DNA from: Winogradskyella tangerina
Lineage (GTDB): Bacteria; Bacteroidota; Bacteroidia; Flavobacteriales; Flavobacteriaceae
DNA: 64,000 bases
Direction: 5' to 3'
Assembly (NCBI RefSeq): GCF_003260205.1
Contig: NZ_QERF01000009.1
Location: forward strand, 1 to 64,000
Made by a program: the position numbers and the translations under genes. Below, piece by piece: positions 1-11,183 of the stretch. The stretch's first letter is position 1. Every line of letters begins with the position of its first letter. The notes beneath the pieces are model-generated. The model worked only from the letters and a program-made list of their open reading frames with translations, ran no database searches and was not told the origin of the DNA.

Positions 1-2
1 AC

Positions 3-260
3 CCGAGGTACTTTACACCTAATGGTGATGGCAACCACGACACATGGAATATAGCAGGCATTGGAAACAGCGCCAAAATTTATATATTTGACCGCTATGG
101 TAAGTTGCTCAAGCAGTTGAGTCCTGGTGGCCCGGGATGGAACGGTACCTATAATGGCAATAGAATGCCAACGGGCGGTTACTGGTTTGTTGTAGAGTAC
201 GACGAACCTACCACAGGTCAACGTAAAGAACTAAGAGCCCATTTTACGCTTAAGCGCTAG
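3..260 (+). CDS. C-terminus of a secreted protein with gliding-motility-associated sorting domain (partial)
   Basis: The last 85 codons of a gene that begins before the window. The peptide runs from PRYFTPNGDGNHDTW through IFDRYGK, GWNGTYNG and TGGYWF to a terminal FTLKR. This is the pattern of the CHU_C or gliding-motility-associated C-terminal domain, which directs large Bacteroidota proteins through the type IX secretion system. The cargo part is not visible, so the function of the whole protein is unknown. Its stop codon overlaps by 4 bp the end of the convergent ABM-domain gene, leaving no room for an intergenic terminator. Confidence 0.88.
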   Translation, partial: PRYFTPNGDGNHDTWNIAGIGNSAKIYIFDRYGKLLKQLSPGGPGWNGTYNGNRMPTGGYWFVVEYDEPTTGQRKELRAHFTLKR

Positions 261-568
261 TCTAGTTTAAATTCATATTCTTTTTCAACCTTACAAATAC
301 GAACGTTATACCAATTGTACCATTGTTCGCGTCCTTTTTGTTGTACTAAGAGATGTTCAGAATTGGCTTTCCAGTTTTTAATATCCTCTAAACTTTCCCA
401 ATAACTCACTGTAATACCTACATCATTCTTTGCACTATCAATACCTAAGTAGCCATGCTGAAGTTTGGCCAATTCTTCCATTTTTATAGCCATTTCAGAA
501 TAACCATCTGTATTTTTAGTATGAGTTGATGTAAATATTACAGCAAAGTATGGTTTGAAGTTTTTCAT
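257..568 (-). CDS. Antibiotic biosynthesis monooxygenase (ABM) domain protein
   Basis: A 103-residue cytoplasmic protein that fits a single ABM/dimeric alpha-beta barrel fold: a first strand (FKPYFAVIFTS), a helix (YSEMAIKMEELAKLQHGYLGID), then VSYWESLEDIKNWKANSEH and a C-terminal strand. The YWESLEDIKNWK stretch is typical of YqjZ-like members. Family members range from quinol oxygenases and haem-degrading enzymes to proteins without known activity, so no substrate is assigned. The start codon overlaps the stop of the upstream SH3 gene by one base (TAATG), so the two are probably translationally coupled. Confidence 0.75.
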   Translation of the reverse strand: MKNFKPYFAVIFTSTHTKNTDGYSEMAIKMEELAKLQHGYLGIDSAKNDVGITVSYWESLEDIKNWKANSEHLLVQQKGREQWYNWYNVRICKVEKEYEFKLD

Positions 569-1425
569 TATTTAGATGCTTCTTGAATTTTAAATTCAAT
601 TATTTTTTCAGTGATATTATCTTCAAAATCTGTAAGGATAAATTTAATAAAAACGCTGTTTGTTGATACGCTTACCGGAAAATCTTTAATGTTATCAATA
701 GTCTTCACATAAGCTAACCAGTCTTCACCACATTTGTCTACAACATCATCTTTAAGATCTTTAGTAGCAGTTTCAATAAAAGTCATCCAATTCTTTTCTG
801 AATAAGTCAATGTTTTAAATGTGTTCGACTTTACTTGCTTTAAGGGTTTCCATTCAGTGTCGAATTGTGTCCATTCGTTAGTACTGCAATTTGAATCTGA
901 ACTCATAAATGAAAAACTGTTTTCATATCGTTGAAACATACTTACTTGTTTGTAGTCATTCTCATTAAGCACAATTTCTTTACCTTCAGGCGTATCGCTA
1001 AAATCTACATTTACAATAGCCTTGTCTTCATACTTAAGATCATGAGATCTTTTATAATCACTTGTGGCAACATTTTTAATTTCAACTTTCAACTGATCTA
1101 GATCAACACGAATTGTTCTGGCAATCTTATTTGGAGATAAATAACCATCAAAAACATAACCGATATGTGTTCTGGTTTCAACCTTAACCCATTCGCCGCT
1201 GACTTTTTTGCCTCCGTCAAGAATAACAAGTTTCTTGTCAGTTTTTTCAAGAATACCAATGGCTTCACCATAGGCTAGTTTACTTAACATTTTTGCACTG
1301 ATGTCGGGTTGCTCTCTAAGCGATAAGCCACTTTCTGCAGCGACATAAACTTCATTTTCTTGGGCAGTTGCTACTGCCAGATTGCATGTAAATACAAACG
1401 CTAAAATCATTTTTAAATAATTCAT
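568..1425 (-). CDS. Secreted SH3-domain protein
   Basis: 285 residues with a cleavable signal peptide (hydrophobic residues 5-20, ending ATAQ). Next comes a bacterial SH3 domain at about residues 25-100 (VYVAAESGLSLREQPDISAKM, then GEWVKVET and GYVFDGYL), a fold that often binds cell wall or peptide ligands. The remaining about 185 residues match no family I recognise. They contain two Cys (SNCSTNEW and DKCGEDW) that could form a disulfide in the periplasm. The gene ends in a TAATG overlap with the ABM gene. The role is unknown; a cell-envelope location is likely. Confidence 0.7.
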   Translation of the reverse strand: MNYLKMILAFVFTCNLAVATAQENEVYVAAESGLSLREQPDISAKMLSKLAYGEAIGILEKTDKKLVILDGGKKVSGEWVKVETRTHIGYVFDGYLSPNKIARTIRVDLDQLKVEIKNVATSDYKRSHDLKYEDKAIVNVDFSDTPEGKEIVLNENDYKQVSMFQRYENSFSFMSSDSNCSTNEWTQFDTEWKPLKQVKSNTFKTLTYSEKNWMTFIETATKDLKDDVVDKCGEDWLAYVKTIDNIKDFPVSVSTNSVFIKFILTDFEDNITEKIIEFKIQEASK

Positions 1426-1505
1426 AATAATTGTTTTTTGAGTTAAACATTTTAGCGGTTTGTTTTCTCATATTTAGTTTATGTAGTCATCAATTTAGAT
1501 GAAAA

Positions 1506-4500
1506 TTATTTTTCTACGGTGACCCATTCGCCTTTATTTCGAACTAAATAATCATCGTTATCGTACATAGCTTCGGCCTGTGCGCCAGGTAAATAATACG
1601 TTCCTAAGTAAGATGCATTAAGCATTACTGAAAAGGTCTTTGTGCCATATTTTCCTTTTCTGTTCATGTCGAAATAAAAATTAACACGGTCGTCTCTTAT
1701 ATCAGTGAACCTTGCCTTACTTACCGTTGTATCTCCAAAATCTGTGAAACGGGTATTGACAATTTCCCATCCTGAAGGAAAGATCTGTGTTAAGGCCACA
1801 TCTTTTACATAATCGCTTGTTAAGTTTGAAATGCTCACTGTCGCTACAAAATCTTGCCCTTGTTGAAGTTTCGATACATCGATCGTGTTTCCTTGAAGGT
1901 CTTTGTAAACGGTTGAAATTGACAACCCGCGCTGAACGGCCAATTCTTCACCAAGTTTTAATTTACCTGAATTAAGAATTCTGATATAAACTAGATTTCC
2001 TCTTTCGTTAGAAACCTTTAATTGATTAGCACCATCTACAATTGGAATATTTCGTTGAGCCATTCCGTTTTTGGTTTCTACAGTTTCTGACTTACCATTA
2101 ATGGTATATGTAAGTTTTAAATCTTTACCGCCATTTTGAGTAATTAATTTACCCATGGCAAGTAGACTATAAGCTGTAGTTTGGGTACTCATCCATCGAC
2201 TGCTAGATAAGGATTTTGCGATAGATTTTGCTAATTCTACCTTTTTTGGATGCTCTGTGAGTATCATAGTCTCTAAGGCCATGGCTCTATTTCGATGTAA
2301 AGACCCGTAAGTATAATTATCGGCTTTTGGTGGCTGAAAGTCAATGTTTGCCGATCTTGAAATAGCTTCACTAGCTTCTTTCTGACCTGCCAATGCATAG
2401 GCTGCTGCAAGTCGCCATTTAGCATCATTTGAAATCTCATCGAATTCGCGGAGTCTGTTCATACTTGCTAAATCTGGGCTACCTGCTAAGGCAAGTGTGT
2501 ACAATCTGTAAGCCTGTGCTAAATCACCGTGATAGGTTCTATAGCTTGGTCTCCAGTTACGGGCTGCTTGTCGTTGATAATCAATCCAATTACTTTTAAA
2601 TGTTAATGGTAAAACGAATCCTTTTTTCTCGGCTTCGATCATAAAATGACCTGCATAGCTCGTTCCCCAATCGCTCGCTGTACTTTCGCCCATCCAGTAA
2701 CCAAGACCACCATCAGGGTTTTGAAAATTCCCCAATCTTCGAATTCCATTTTCAATATTGCGCTGTACTTGTTTTTTCTTTTGATCTGTGAGGTCAAAGA
2801 TATCTGCCAAGTATAACTGTGGAAAAACACTAGAAGTAGTTTGTTCAACGCAGCCATGTGGGTATCGAATGAGGTACGACATACGTCTGGTGAAATCCAT
2901 TGGAGGTAAGGTTGAAAATTCAACAGTTCCTGAATTTGTACCTGGGACACCAAAGGTTGAAAAGTCTATGGTGCTTGAGCTGTTTGCTTGCAGTTCATTA
3001 TCGATTATTTTCGAAGTTACGGGATTAGGATTTTCGACATCTATTTCAACCTTGTAGGTTGATTTTTCACCATGCCCACTTGCAACAACTTCAATTGTAT
3101 TAATGCCTTTTGCTTTGGTGACATCTAATTCGAAATAAACCATTTTTTCGTCAGGTTTATTGAATTGAAGGGTTTGAGTTTGATTTCCTTTTACAGTAAT
3201 TCCGTCGCTTAGTTTAAGAGAAAGATTTACATTCTTAATCTTATTTTCCATGGCGAAAACTGTAACAGGTAAGGTTACCTTTTCTCCTGGACTTAGTTTT
3301 CTAGGTAGAGATGCCAACACCATCAAAGGTTTTTTAACCTGAACAGATTTTTCAACACTACCATACGCTTCTGTGGAATTGTTACCCGCTACAACCATAG
3401 TCCGAACGGCACCTATATAATTAGGCATTCTGAGTTGGTGTGTTTTGGTCTGTCCTTCCCTGAGCAAGAAGGGGCCGAGGTAAGTGACAACAGGCTTAAA
3501 TCGATTGGCTTTTTTGTTCTTGCCTTTAGCTGCCGCACCGTCACCACCAATAGCATAAACCTGATCTATACTCCCAGAGTAAGCACCGATGACGTCATCA
3601 AAAATATCCCAGGTTCTTACACCGAGAGCTTCGCGAGCATAAAACTTGTTCCAAGCATTTGGTGTTTTGAATCGGGTAAGATCTAGTAGGCCTTCCTCAA
3701 CAACCGCAATAGTGTAGGTCATTGATTTGTTGTTTTTTTCTGAAACTTTGATCTCATAGGATTGTTCTGGTCGAATAACATCGGGCATATTGATCTGAGG
3801 CTCTAATTTGGTTTCAGGGTTTTCGACCATCATTGGGATAACCCCATACAAGCGAATCGGTAGATCGTTAGAGGTGATGGCATGTGGTTGTAACAATGAA
3901 ATATTGATAAAAACATTAGGCGCCATTTCTGAGGTAACAGGAATATCTACTGTGGTTTCACCAGGTTTTGTTTTAATCCATTGATGTGAAATCACCTCTG
4001 TACCATTTTCAATACTTACCAAGGCTCTACCTTCTGAACCTGATGGGAATGTTAGTTTAGCAACTTCACCAACATTGTAGTTGTCTTTGTCTGTTGAAAA
4101 GACCAACATTTTGGCGGCATCTTTATTTTTATTTGTGGAATTTGACCACCAATTCTTATAGAAATAGGCAACACGACCTGTAGCATGACCACTAACAGGG
4201 TCGACAATTCTTATTAAGTAACGTCCACGATCATCATCTGGGATGTTTATTTTAAAACTCGCCTTTCCTTGTGCATTAGAATTAACCGAATATTGTTGCA
4301 CGGGTCTATGATAACTGCTTGAAACATAAGTTGATAAATTATCGTAGGACGAATTCCACCACCAGCGCCATTCGATTTTATAGACTTTAACTTCCAGGTT
4401 ATTTCGCTGTATTGGTTTCCCGTTTGCATCAACTGTTGCAATATCAAAAGTGTGATTTTCACCTGTGTAAAAGGAACCATAACGGCGCGCATTAGGTGAT

Positions 4501-7094
4501 CTTAAACCCACAAAACTTTCATAAGGAGCATAAGGCATGGTGAAGGCATCGAGAGAAAAATCACCACCATTTTCGAAAGCGCGAACTAAGAACTGCGCAT
4601 TCAGCATTCCAGGGGCATTTTTGCCAATATTCAATTCTGAATTTACTATCGCATTTCCATCGGCATCTAAATTACCTTCAAAAACATTTATTTCTTCAGT
4701 ACTGAAATTCTTCGTTGGGTCACTAAATATGTAGTTTTTAAACCCTTCAAACGTTGTGGTTTTATTAGAGAATTTGGCCTTGATCTCTGCCTTTAGGTTT
4801 TTTGCCGGCGCTCCATGCAACCAAGCAACATTCAAATCACCTTTTAATGGTTTGTTATTGGTAAGCACGTTATCTTCAAAATCAATTTTGATCTTTAAGC
4901 GATTCGGCTTTACAGTTTCAATCTTTAAGACTTTTGAAAAATTAGCACCTCCTACCGAAACTTTTGCATTATAATTTCCAGTTTTATAATCTGAAGATGT
5001 CGGTACTTTGAAGTCGAAGAAATTATTGATATTATCTATTGATACTTTACGGTAAACCAGTTTTCCTACAGGATCGGTGATTTCTAGCTTAACCGGGTGA
5101 CGCTTTGGTAGTTTATTGGCTTTATCGTTAAGCACGAAAGTTAAAAAGAGACTATCGCCAGGTCGCCAAACTCCTCGTTCTCCATAGAGATAACCTTTAA
5201 GACCTCGCTGTAATCTATTACCTGACACATCAAATTTACTCAGTGAAAGCGCGTTACCATCAAACAGTCTAACGTAAGTCACGCTTTTATTTTTTGAAAT
5301 AATAGCGAAAGCTGCTCGTTTCTTAGTGTCAATATCTAGTATGCCTTCTGAATTCGTAGACCCATTTGCCAACTCTTGTTGTTGGTAATTATAGAGTGTA
5401 ACTTTCGTACCACTTTCAGGTTTTGTGGTTAGAATATTAGTTACTGCAAATAAATATCTGTTATCGTTGCCCTGCTTGGCAATAACGCCCAAATTTGAAC
5501 CAATAAGATTAGCTGCAACTGTTCTTCCGGTATAATTATAGTAAGAATCAGTGCATGGATTATCTCTATCTCTCCATCGGTAGTTCGTTTTTTTGTAGCT
5601 GTAACTTATGTTATCCCAATAGCGTTCCTCTCTTATTTCTTGTTCTTCTTCGCTGATATCATCGGGCGCATAAAAATCATCTTCATAGTAATCGTCGTAG
5701 TAATCATCGTAATAATTGTCGTTATCGATCTCGGTAGTTTCTGCGTTTGAAGAACAATCGTAAAGTGAATATTGTTTTTTGTATGTTAGCTCTACACGGT
5801 AAATGGCACCAGGGTCTGTTGTTAAATATTTAGACAGATCGATGCTGTAAGCCTTCCATTTTCCGGTGTTCTGACTTTCGTAATCAATTAGCGTTATGGT
5901 TTCTTTGGCTATTCTGCGCCCTACATTTTTAATATCGTATTCGTTACCACTTTTTAAAGAATTAGATTGTAAAAACTGAAGGATATTGTCTTCAAACAGT
6001 TTAATGATTCTTACATCGACTTTGCTGAGGTTTACTGCTTCAAAATTGAATTTAAGGTCTTGAGAGTTTGGTAAAATAGATCCATTGCTGATGAGTCTCA
6101 CCTGAGGTTTTAACTCTTCAAAAGTTAAGGTTTGTGTGAAGGCCTCTTTAAGTTTAAAACCATCAGTATTTTTTATTCCGGTGAAAACATCTACCCGAAT
6201 ATCGCCAACCAGTTTAGAATCTGGATAAACCTTAAGAACATTTCCATCGACAATATATTTAGGGTCTTTTACATTCTGAATTGTGACTAAGCCTGCAAAA
6301 TTCTGTTGCTTTTTCAGTGGGTCTGAAAAATTGATCGATAAATATTGTTCTGGATTTTGAATAACATTAGTTTCAATAATAGTAAAGTTATTTTTACCCG
6401 GAATAGTGATGTAGTTTTCCCCTTTATTTTCGGCTTTGATTGCTTTACCATTCCAAGATACATTGATCTTGCTATCTTCTATTTCGCGCTTAATACTATC
6501 AATTCTAAATTCAAAATATTTCGAAGGTTCAGTAACATCTAGCCATACAATATTTAAGTTTTTGTTATTCTGTGATGCTTCTACCAATTGCTTGGCATCT
6601 TCGAGTTTAATGACATCCGCGGAACGCAGCACACCGAGCACATACTGCCACTCTTTACTGTAGGATTGCAAATCATTTGTATAAATATTAAAGCTTGGTT
6701 TTATGGTCTTAAACTGAAAGGTGTAATATTCAAAATCACTAGGGATGTCTTTGTAAATATCATTGAGATTTACGGTAACTGTATATTCCGTATTAGATTC
6801 CATAGGTTCATCTGGGGTGAAAAGCAAGGTATGCTTGTTTAGCGCTTGAAGTTTACCTTCAATATAAGGATGTGTTTTCACCAACTGTGCATCAATGGTT
6901 TGCTCAGCTTCCCAACCCTCAACATCTTGAGCTAAGTTTATTCTAATCGGATCGGCTACAGAAACACGCCCCGATGTTGTGTAGCTTATATAATCGCGAT
7001 ACTTAAAAATATTATCAGTTTCAACGGGCTTTTTTTTGCATGAAATTGCAAATGCGATGATGATGAGGAAGGCGAGGTACTTTCTGAATTGCAT
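1506..7094 (-). CDS. Alpha-2-macroglobulin family lipoprotein with thioester
   Basis: 1862 residues. A lipoprotein leader ends FAIS-Cys19, so the protein is probably membrane anchored. Bacterial alpha-2-macroglobulins trap proteases and are thought to protect the periplasm. The order seen is N-terminal beta domains, an MG2-type region (YLYGERGVWRPGDSLFLTF), the A2M core (VRTMVVAGNNSTEAYGS), then the thioester domain with the GCVEQ motif (Cys1415 to Gln1418) and alpha-helical repeats, and a terminal receptor-like domain. An intact C-x-E-Q implies a working thioester. The usual partner gene pbpC is absent here. Around residues 453-495 there is an odd Asp/Tyr-rich insert (see findings). Confidence 0.92.
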   Translation of the reverse strand: MQFRKYLAFLIIIAFAISCKKKPVETDNIFKYRDYISYTTSGRVSVADPIRINLAQDVEGWEAEQTIDAQLVKTHPYIEGKLQALNKHTLLFTPDEPMESNTEYTVTVNLNDIYKDIPSDFEYYTFQFKTIKPSFNIYTNDLQSYSKEWQYVLGVLRSADVIKLEDAKQLVEASQNNKNLNIVWLDVTEPSKYFEFRIDSIKREIEDSKINVSWNGKAIKAENKGENYITIPGKNNFTIIETNVIQNPEQYLSINFSDPLKKQQNFAGLVTIQNVKDPKYIVDGNVLKVYPDSKLVGDIRVDVFTGIKNTDGFKLKEAFTQTLTFEELKPQVRLISNGSILPNSQDLKFNFEAVNLSKVDVRIIKLFEDNILQFLQSNSLKSGNEYDIKNVGRRIAKETITLIDYESQNTGKWKAYSIDLSKYLTTDPGAIYRVELTYKKQYSLYDCSSNAETTEIDNDNYYDDYYDDYYEDDFYAPDDISEEEQEIREERYWDNISYSYKKTNYRWRDRDNPCTDSYYNYTGRTVAANLIGSNLGVIAKQGNDNRYLFAVTNILTTKPESGTKVTLYNYQQQELANGSTNSEGILDIDTKKRAAFAIISKNKSVTYVRLFDGNALSLSKFDVSGNRLQRGLKGYLYGERGVWRPGDSLFLTFVLNDKANKLPKRHPVKLEITDPVGKLVYRKVSIDNINNFFDFKVPTSSDYKTGNYNAKVSVGGANFSKVLKIETVKPNRLKIKIDFEDNVLTNNKPLKGDLNVAWLHGAPAKNLKAEIKAKFSNKTTTFEGFKNYIFSDPTKNFSTEEINVFEGNLDADGNAIVNSELNIGKNAPGMLNAQFLVRAFENGGDFSLDAFTMPYAPYESFVGLRSPNARRYGSFYTGENHTFDIATVDANGKPIQRNNLEVKVYKIEWRWWWNSSYDNLSTYVSSSYHRPVQQYSVNSNAQGKASFKINIPDDDRGRYLIRIVDPVSGHATGRVAYFYKNWWSNSTNKNKDAAKMLVFSTDKDNYNVGEVAKLTFPSGSEGRALVSIENGTEVISHQWIKTKPGETTVDIPVTSEMAPNVFINISLLQPHAITSNDLPIRLYGVIPMMVENPETKLEPQINMPDVIRPEQSYEIKVSEKNNKSMTYTIAVVEEGLLDLTRFKTPNAWNKFYAREALGVRTWDIFDDVIGAYSGSIDQVYAIGGDGAAAKGKNKKANRFKPVVTYLGPFLLREGQTKTHQLRMPNYIGAVRTMVVAGNNSTEAYGSVEKSVQVKKPLMVLASLPRKLSPGEKVTLPVTVFAMENKIKNVNLSLKLSDGITVKGNQTQTLQFNKPDEKMVYFELDVTKAKGINTIEVVASGHGEKSTYKVEIDVENPNPVTSKIIDNELQANSSSTIDFSTFGVPGTNSGTVEFSTLPPMDFTRRMSYLIRYPHGCVEQTTSSVFPQLYLADIFDLTDQKKKQVQRNIENGIRRLGNFQNPDGGLGYWMGESTASDWGTSYAGHFMIEAEKKGFVLPLTFKSNWIDYQRQAARNWRPSYRTYHGDLAQAYRLYTLALAGSPDLASMNRLREFDEISNDAKWRLAAAYALAGQKEASEAISRSANIDFQPPKADNYTYGSLHRNRAMALETMILTEHPKKVELAKSIAKSLSSSRWMSTQTTAYSLLAMGKLITQNGGKDLKLTYTINGKSETVETKNGMAQRNIPIVDGANQLKVSNERGNLVYIRILNSGKLKLGEELAVQRGLSISTVYKDLQGNTIDVSKLQQGQDFVATVSISNLTSDYVKDVALTQIFPSGWEIVNTRFTDFGDTTVSKARFTDIRDDRVNFYFDMNRKGKYGTKTFSVMLNASYLGTYYLPGAQAEAMYDNDDYLVRNKGEWVTVEK

Positions 7095-7288
7095 AGTGTT
7101 GATGGATTTAGATGAACTTCAATTTAAAATTAACGGTAGGGACTTTCTTGTTAAATAATTACGCCAGTTTATAAATGCTTAGACTTTGGCGTGTTGTTAA
7201 ATTGTTCTTAAAGTTACAAAATACCTCTTGTCATGGGCGGTAGACATGTAATATCTGCCCATAAATTTTTAACTGTCGGTAATGAAAA

Positions 7289-7990
7289 TTATTGATTGAG
7301 GCGTTGAGAAATTAGAGAATCGACTTTACGTGTTTGTTTAATAGTTCTGAGATATTGGTAGGTAATTTCACTTTCAACACTCTGAATAATGATAATATTA
7401 TTGCGAAATTTTAGAGAGCTCAGCGTGTCGTAGGAAACAATTTCTAAGGAGTTAAAATCAACATCATTTTTTAAGGCGTCGAAGAAGTTTTCAATTTTAA
7501 TATCTATACCTTTTTCTGAAATACTCTGAAGATCATTTTGAAATGCCTGAAGTGTTGCTAACTCTTTATTGAGTTCAGAGAATTCAGAATTATAGACATT
7601 CACATAATTAATAAGGTTACTCTGTGTGAAGGTATAAGAGGTGGATCTGAAAATCTCAGAAATATAATATTGTAAAGAATCATTCTGTTCTTCTAGATTT
7701 GCATTGGCCAGAAACAGATTAAATTCAGTAAGTATTTCAGGAATTTCTGTTCTATACTCGGTGTCTCCTTCAATAGATTCAAGATTAATGATGTTTTCTT
7801 CCTGCAGTTTTTTTATAAGTACGCTTTCGTTTTTTTGCGACTTTTTACCTTCATTCCAATTGTTGATTCCTAGTGCAATTAGAATTCCTACAACTACCAG
7901 TAGAATTTCACCAAAAGCATACTTAAAATATTTTGAGGTGTTGTTTTCACTCATAAGTTTAAATCGTATTTGTCGAAAGAACTTAATCAT
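7289..7990 (-). CDS. DUF6090 family single-pass membrane protein (copy C)
   Basis: 233 residues. It has the DUF6090 signature: a basic N-terminal segment ([16 protein letters not shown]), then YFKYAFGEILLVVVGILIALGINNW as the one transmembrane helix (about 21-45), and a mostly helical periplasmic domain. Function is unknown. ATG at 7988-7990 overlaps the stop of the sortilin-like gene (TAATG), so it is probably made with that secreted protein. It is one of three intact copies and one stub of this family between 7.3 and 12.8 kb. Confidence 0.85.
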   Translation of the reverse strand: MIKFFRQIRFKLMSENNTSKYFKYAFGEILLVVVGILIALGINNWNEGKKSQKNESVLIKKLQEENIINLESIEGDTEYRTEIPEILTEFNLFLANANLEEQNDSLQYYISEIFRSTSYTFTQSNLINYVNVYNSEFSELNKELATLQAFQNDLQSISEKGIDIKIENFFDALKNDVDFNSLEIVSYDTLSSLKFRNNIIIIQSVESEITYQYLRTIKQTRKVDSLISQRLNQ

Positions 7991-10900
7991 TAATCTTTTT
8001 TGTCGAGAATAAGCGCCGGAATATTTAAAGACTTATACAAATCATTATAAGCTTTCATTTCAGAATTGATAATTGCATCACGCTCATTTTTATACACTTG
8101 CCAATCATCCATAAGGTCTTTAAATCGGTCTTTTGCACCCTGAGTAACTTTTGGGTCTGCCTGATCAATGTAGCTCATTAATTGAATCAATTGTGCGTTG
8201 AGTTTGTTATTGAAATTAATAACATCTTGAAACGTTTTTTGCTTTTCCTGAATAAGATTTTCCTCCCAGCTATTAATGCGTTTCAAAAGGGCTTCTCCTT
8301 TTTCTACAAGCGATTTAGCATCTTCATGATCTTCTAGAAGTTTGGCAAAATGCTTGAGTTGCTCCTTCGCTGATCGCATTTGGTTAACAGACTCGTGCAT
8401 GTCTCTAATGGTACTTTCTATGGTCTTTAGCATTTGTTGTTGTTCAGCAAAGTCTTGCGAACTCGCATTGATTGCTGGATTGGGTAAAATCGTTGCGATT
8501 GTTTCAACCGTTTCCCCGTCTAAAGTTAGTCGTAAAGTGTATTTGCCCGGAGCTACGCTCGACCCAGAAAGGCCACCAAAAACGAATACTTTATTTATGG
8601 CTGGTAGGGCGTCTCTGTTGAAATTCCAAGTAAATCTATTATACCCTTTTTTTGAAGGTAGGACTTGCGGAGGCGCAGGTCCACCTGGCCATGAACTGAA
8701 TCCTTTTGGCTTTTTATTTGAATACGTTCGAATGACTTCAGAGCCGTCTAAAATGGTAAGTTCTAAATCTAAAGTATCGGCATCTTTATCTAAATAATAA
8801 TCGAATGTGACACCAGATCTAGGATTCTCACCCTGCCCAACAGCCCTCGAAACACCACCGAATATGCGATAGCTTGGTTTAGGTTGAAATATTTCTACTG
8901 TTTTTGAATTGCCATTCATATTCTGAAGAACTCCTAAGTCATCCAAAATCCAGAATCCGCGACCAGAAGTAGCAGCAACCAAATCATTATCTTGAATAGT
9001 GAGGTCGTTAATGGCTACTGCTGGTAAATTCAGTTTTAATCGTTGCCAATGTGTGCCATCATCATTAGAAACGTAAAGTCCAGTTTCAGTACCAGCATAT
9101 AACAGACCTTTTCGTTTTTTATCTGCTCTAGCCACGCGTACAAAACTATTTGGGTCGTCGAGACCATTTACAATTTTAGTCCAGGTTTTTCCATAATCGG
9201 TTGTTTTGAAAACATAGGAATTAAGATCTAAAGATTTGTAGCGCATAACTACAACATAGGCTGTGGCAGGATCGTGTTCTGAAATATCGATACTATTTAC
9301 AATACCATCTTTGATACCTTCAGGTGTAATAGTGTCCCAATTAGCACCACCATTTCTAGTAATATGCAATAATCCGTCGTCTGTACCGGCATATAAAACG
9401 CCTTCTTGATGCTGTGATTCTACCAAAGAAGTAATGGTATTATAGTTCTCTCCACCGGCAGCTTCATTAGTAAATGGCGCACCACCAGGGCCATGTTTTT
9501 CTGTTTCATTTTTTGTTAGATCAGGGCTAACCTCAGTCCAAGTGATACCGCCGTCAGTAGTTTTAAAAACCACATTACCCGCATGGTAGATGGTAGATCT
9601 GTTATTCGGTGAAGAAATGATAGGTGCATTCCAGTTGTAACGATATTTTGAATCTTTTGGAGCGATACTTAGACCTAACTCTGGATATTCCTTAATGGAT
9701 TTCTGTTCGCGCGATGATTTAGTCCATTTGCTAATATTTCCTTGATAGGTGCCACCATAAACAGTTTCAGGATTATCTGGATCAAAAGCGATGAAAGCAC
9801 TTTCGCCACCTGCAACAGAGTACCAGTCTTTCCAGTCGATTCCGCCATCATTTGTGCGGCTGGCAATAGCAATAGCTGAATTATCTTGTTGGCCACCATA
9901 GACGTGATAAGGTACTAAATTGTCTGTTATCACACGATAAAACTGAGCAGTCGATTGATTTTGTTGCGTACTCCAGCTTTTACCACTATTGAATGAAATA
10001 TTAGCACCACCATCATTAGAATTGATAAGATTAGAATTATCGTGTGGGTTAATCCAAAGATGGTGATTGTCTCCGTGAGGTACAGGAATGTTAGTAAAGC
10101 TTTTACCACCATCAATTGACTTCATCACTGGTGCATTCAAACAATAAACGATATTTTCATTTTGAGGATCGGCGAATATTTCCATATAGTACCAAGATCT
10201 AGCGATATTAACACGGTTTCCGTTCACTTGTTTCCAACTTTTTCCAGCGTCATCAGACCGATAAATACCACCTTTCTTTCCTTCGGCTTCAATTACCGCA
10301 AACACACGTTCAGAATTAGCTCTAGACACTGAAATACCCGACTTTCCGAAGGTATCTGGCAGGCCATCTTCGAGTTTATTCCAAGTGTCACCGCCGTCTG
10401 TGGATTTATAGATACCAGAGTCCTCGCCGCCAGATTCTATAAGCCATGGAAAACGTCTGTGTTGCCACATGGACGCATATAAAATTCGGGGATTATTCAT
10501 ATCCATAGATAAAGACGATGCCCCTGTAATGTTGTTTACAAACAGAACTTTTTCCCAAGTTTTACCACCATCTTGAGTTCTGTAAATACCGCGGTCTTTG
10601 GTTGGGGCATACTGAGCACCTTGGGCGCTGACATACATAATATCTGGATTTGTAGGGTGAATAATTACATCTGATATATGATAGGTTTTATCAAGTCCGA
10701 TATGTTCCCAAGTTTTACCGGCATCTAAAGATTTGTATACACCATCACCCATAGAGGTCATTACGCCCCGCGCAGCATGCTCACCCATGCCTACAACTAC
10801 GATATTTGTATCACTTTCTGAAACGGCAATTGCACCTACCGAGCCCATTTTGAAGAACTTATCTGAAATGTTGTTCCAGGTTATTCCGGCGTCGGTAGTT

Positions 10901-11136
10901 TTGTAAACACCACCACCAGTAGACCCCATGTAATAGGTTTGCGGTTGGCCTATTACTCCTGTAGACGCTACACTTCGACCACCTCTAAACGGACCAATAT
11001 TTCGCCATTTTAATCCATGAAACATAGAATCTACAAGCTTTATTTCTGGTTCTGTAGTTTTCTTTTTGCGCTTTTGAGCATATTGGTTCAGTGGGACTAA
11101 TAGTAAGCAAATAATTAGGAGTTTGAACGTTTTCAT
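7990..11136 (-). CDS. Sortilin/VPS10-like Asp-box beta-propeller exoprotein
   Basis: 1048 residues with a signal peptide (hydrophobic 5-15, ending NQYAQ). About ten Asp-box turns of the S/T-x-D-x-G-x-T/S-W type are visible, such as [48 protein letters not shown] and TTDYGKTW. They give a large beta-propeller like sortilin or BNR glycosidases. The last about 200 residues are a beta domain ([17 protein letters not shown]) followed by a helical tail. No sialidase catalytic set could be recognised, so enzymatic activity is not claimed. It is translationally coupled to DUF6090 copy C. Confidence 0.88.
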   Translation of the reverse strand: MKTFKLLIICLLLVPLNQYAQKRKKKTTEPEIKLVDSMFHGLKWRNIGPFRGGRSVASTGVIGQPQTYYMGSTGGGVYKTTDAGITWNNISDKFFKMGSVGAIAVSESDTNIVVVGMGEHAARGVMTSMGDGVYKSLDAGKTWEHIGLDKTYHISDVIIHPTNPDIMYVSAQGAQYAPTKDRGIYRTQDGGKTWEKVLFVNNITGASSLSMDMNNPRILYASMWQHRRFPWLIESGGEDSGIYKSTDGGDTWNKLEDGLPDTFGKSGISVSRANSERVFAVIEAEGKKGGIYRSDDAGKSWKQVNGNRVNIARSWYYMEIFADPQNENIVYCLNAPVMKSIDGGKSFTNIPVPHGDNHHLWINPHDNSNLINSNDGGANISFNSGKSWSTQQNQSTAQFYRVITDNLVPYHVYGGQQDNSAIAIASRTNDGGIDWKDWYSVAGGESAFIAFDPDNPETVYGGTYQGNISKWTKSSREQKSIKEYPELGLSIAPKDSKYRYNWNAPIISSPNNRSTIYHAGNVVFKTTDGGITWTEVSPDLTKNETEKHGPGGAPFTNEAAGGENYNTITSLVESQHQEGVLYAGTDDGLLHITRNGGANWDTITPEGIKDGIVNSIDISEHDPATAYVVVMRYKSLDLNSYVFKTTDYGKTWTKIVNGLDDPNSFVRVARADKKRKGLLYAGTETGLYVSNDDGTHWQRLKLNLPAVAINDLTIQDNDLVAATSGRGFWILDDLGVLQNMNGNSKTVEIFQPKPSYRIFGGVSRAVGQGENPRSGVTFDYYLDKDADTLDLELTILDGSEVIRTYSNKKPKGFSSWPGGPAPPQVLPSKKGYNRFTWNFNRDALPAINKVFVFGGLSGSSVAPGKYTLRLTLDGETVETIATILPNPAINASSQDFAEQQQMLKTIESTIRDMHESVNQMRSAKEQLKHFAKLLEDHEDAKSLVEKGEALLKRINSWEENLIQEKQKTFQDVINFNNKLNAQLIQLMSYIDQADPKVTQGAKDRFKDLMDDWQVYKNERDAIINSEMKAYNDLYKSLNIPALILDKKD

Positions 11137-11183
11137 AGTGTTAGGTTTGGTGTATTAGTTTGAACAATAAAAATACTAAGAGT

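Noticed and set aside
8342..8797. 151-residue plus-strand ORF
   Set aside because: Antisense to the Asp-box protein gene, no leader or domain.
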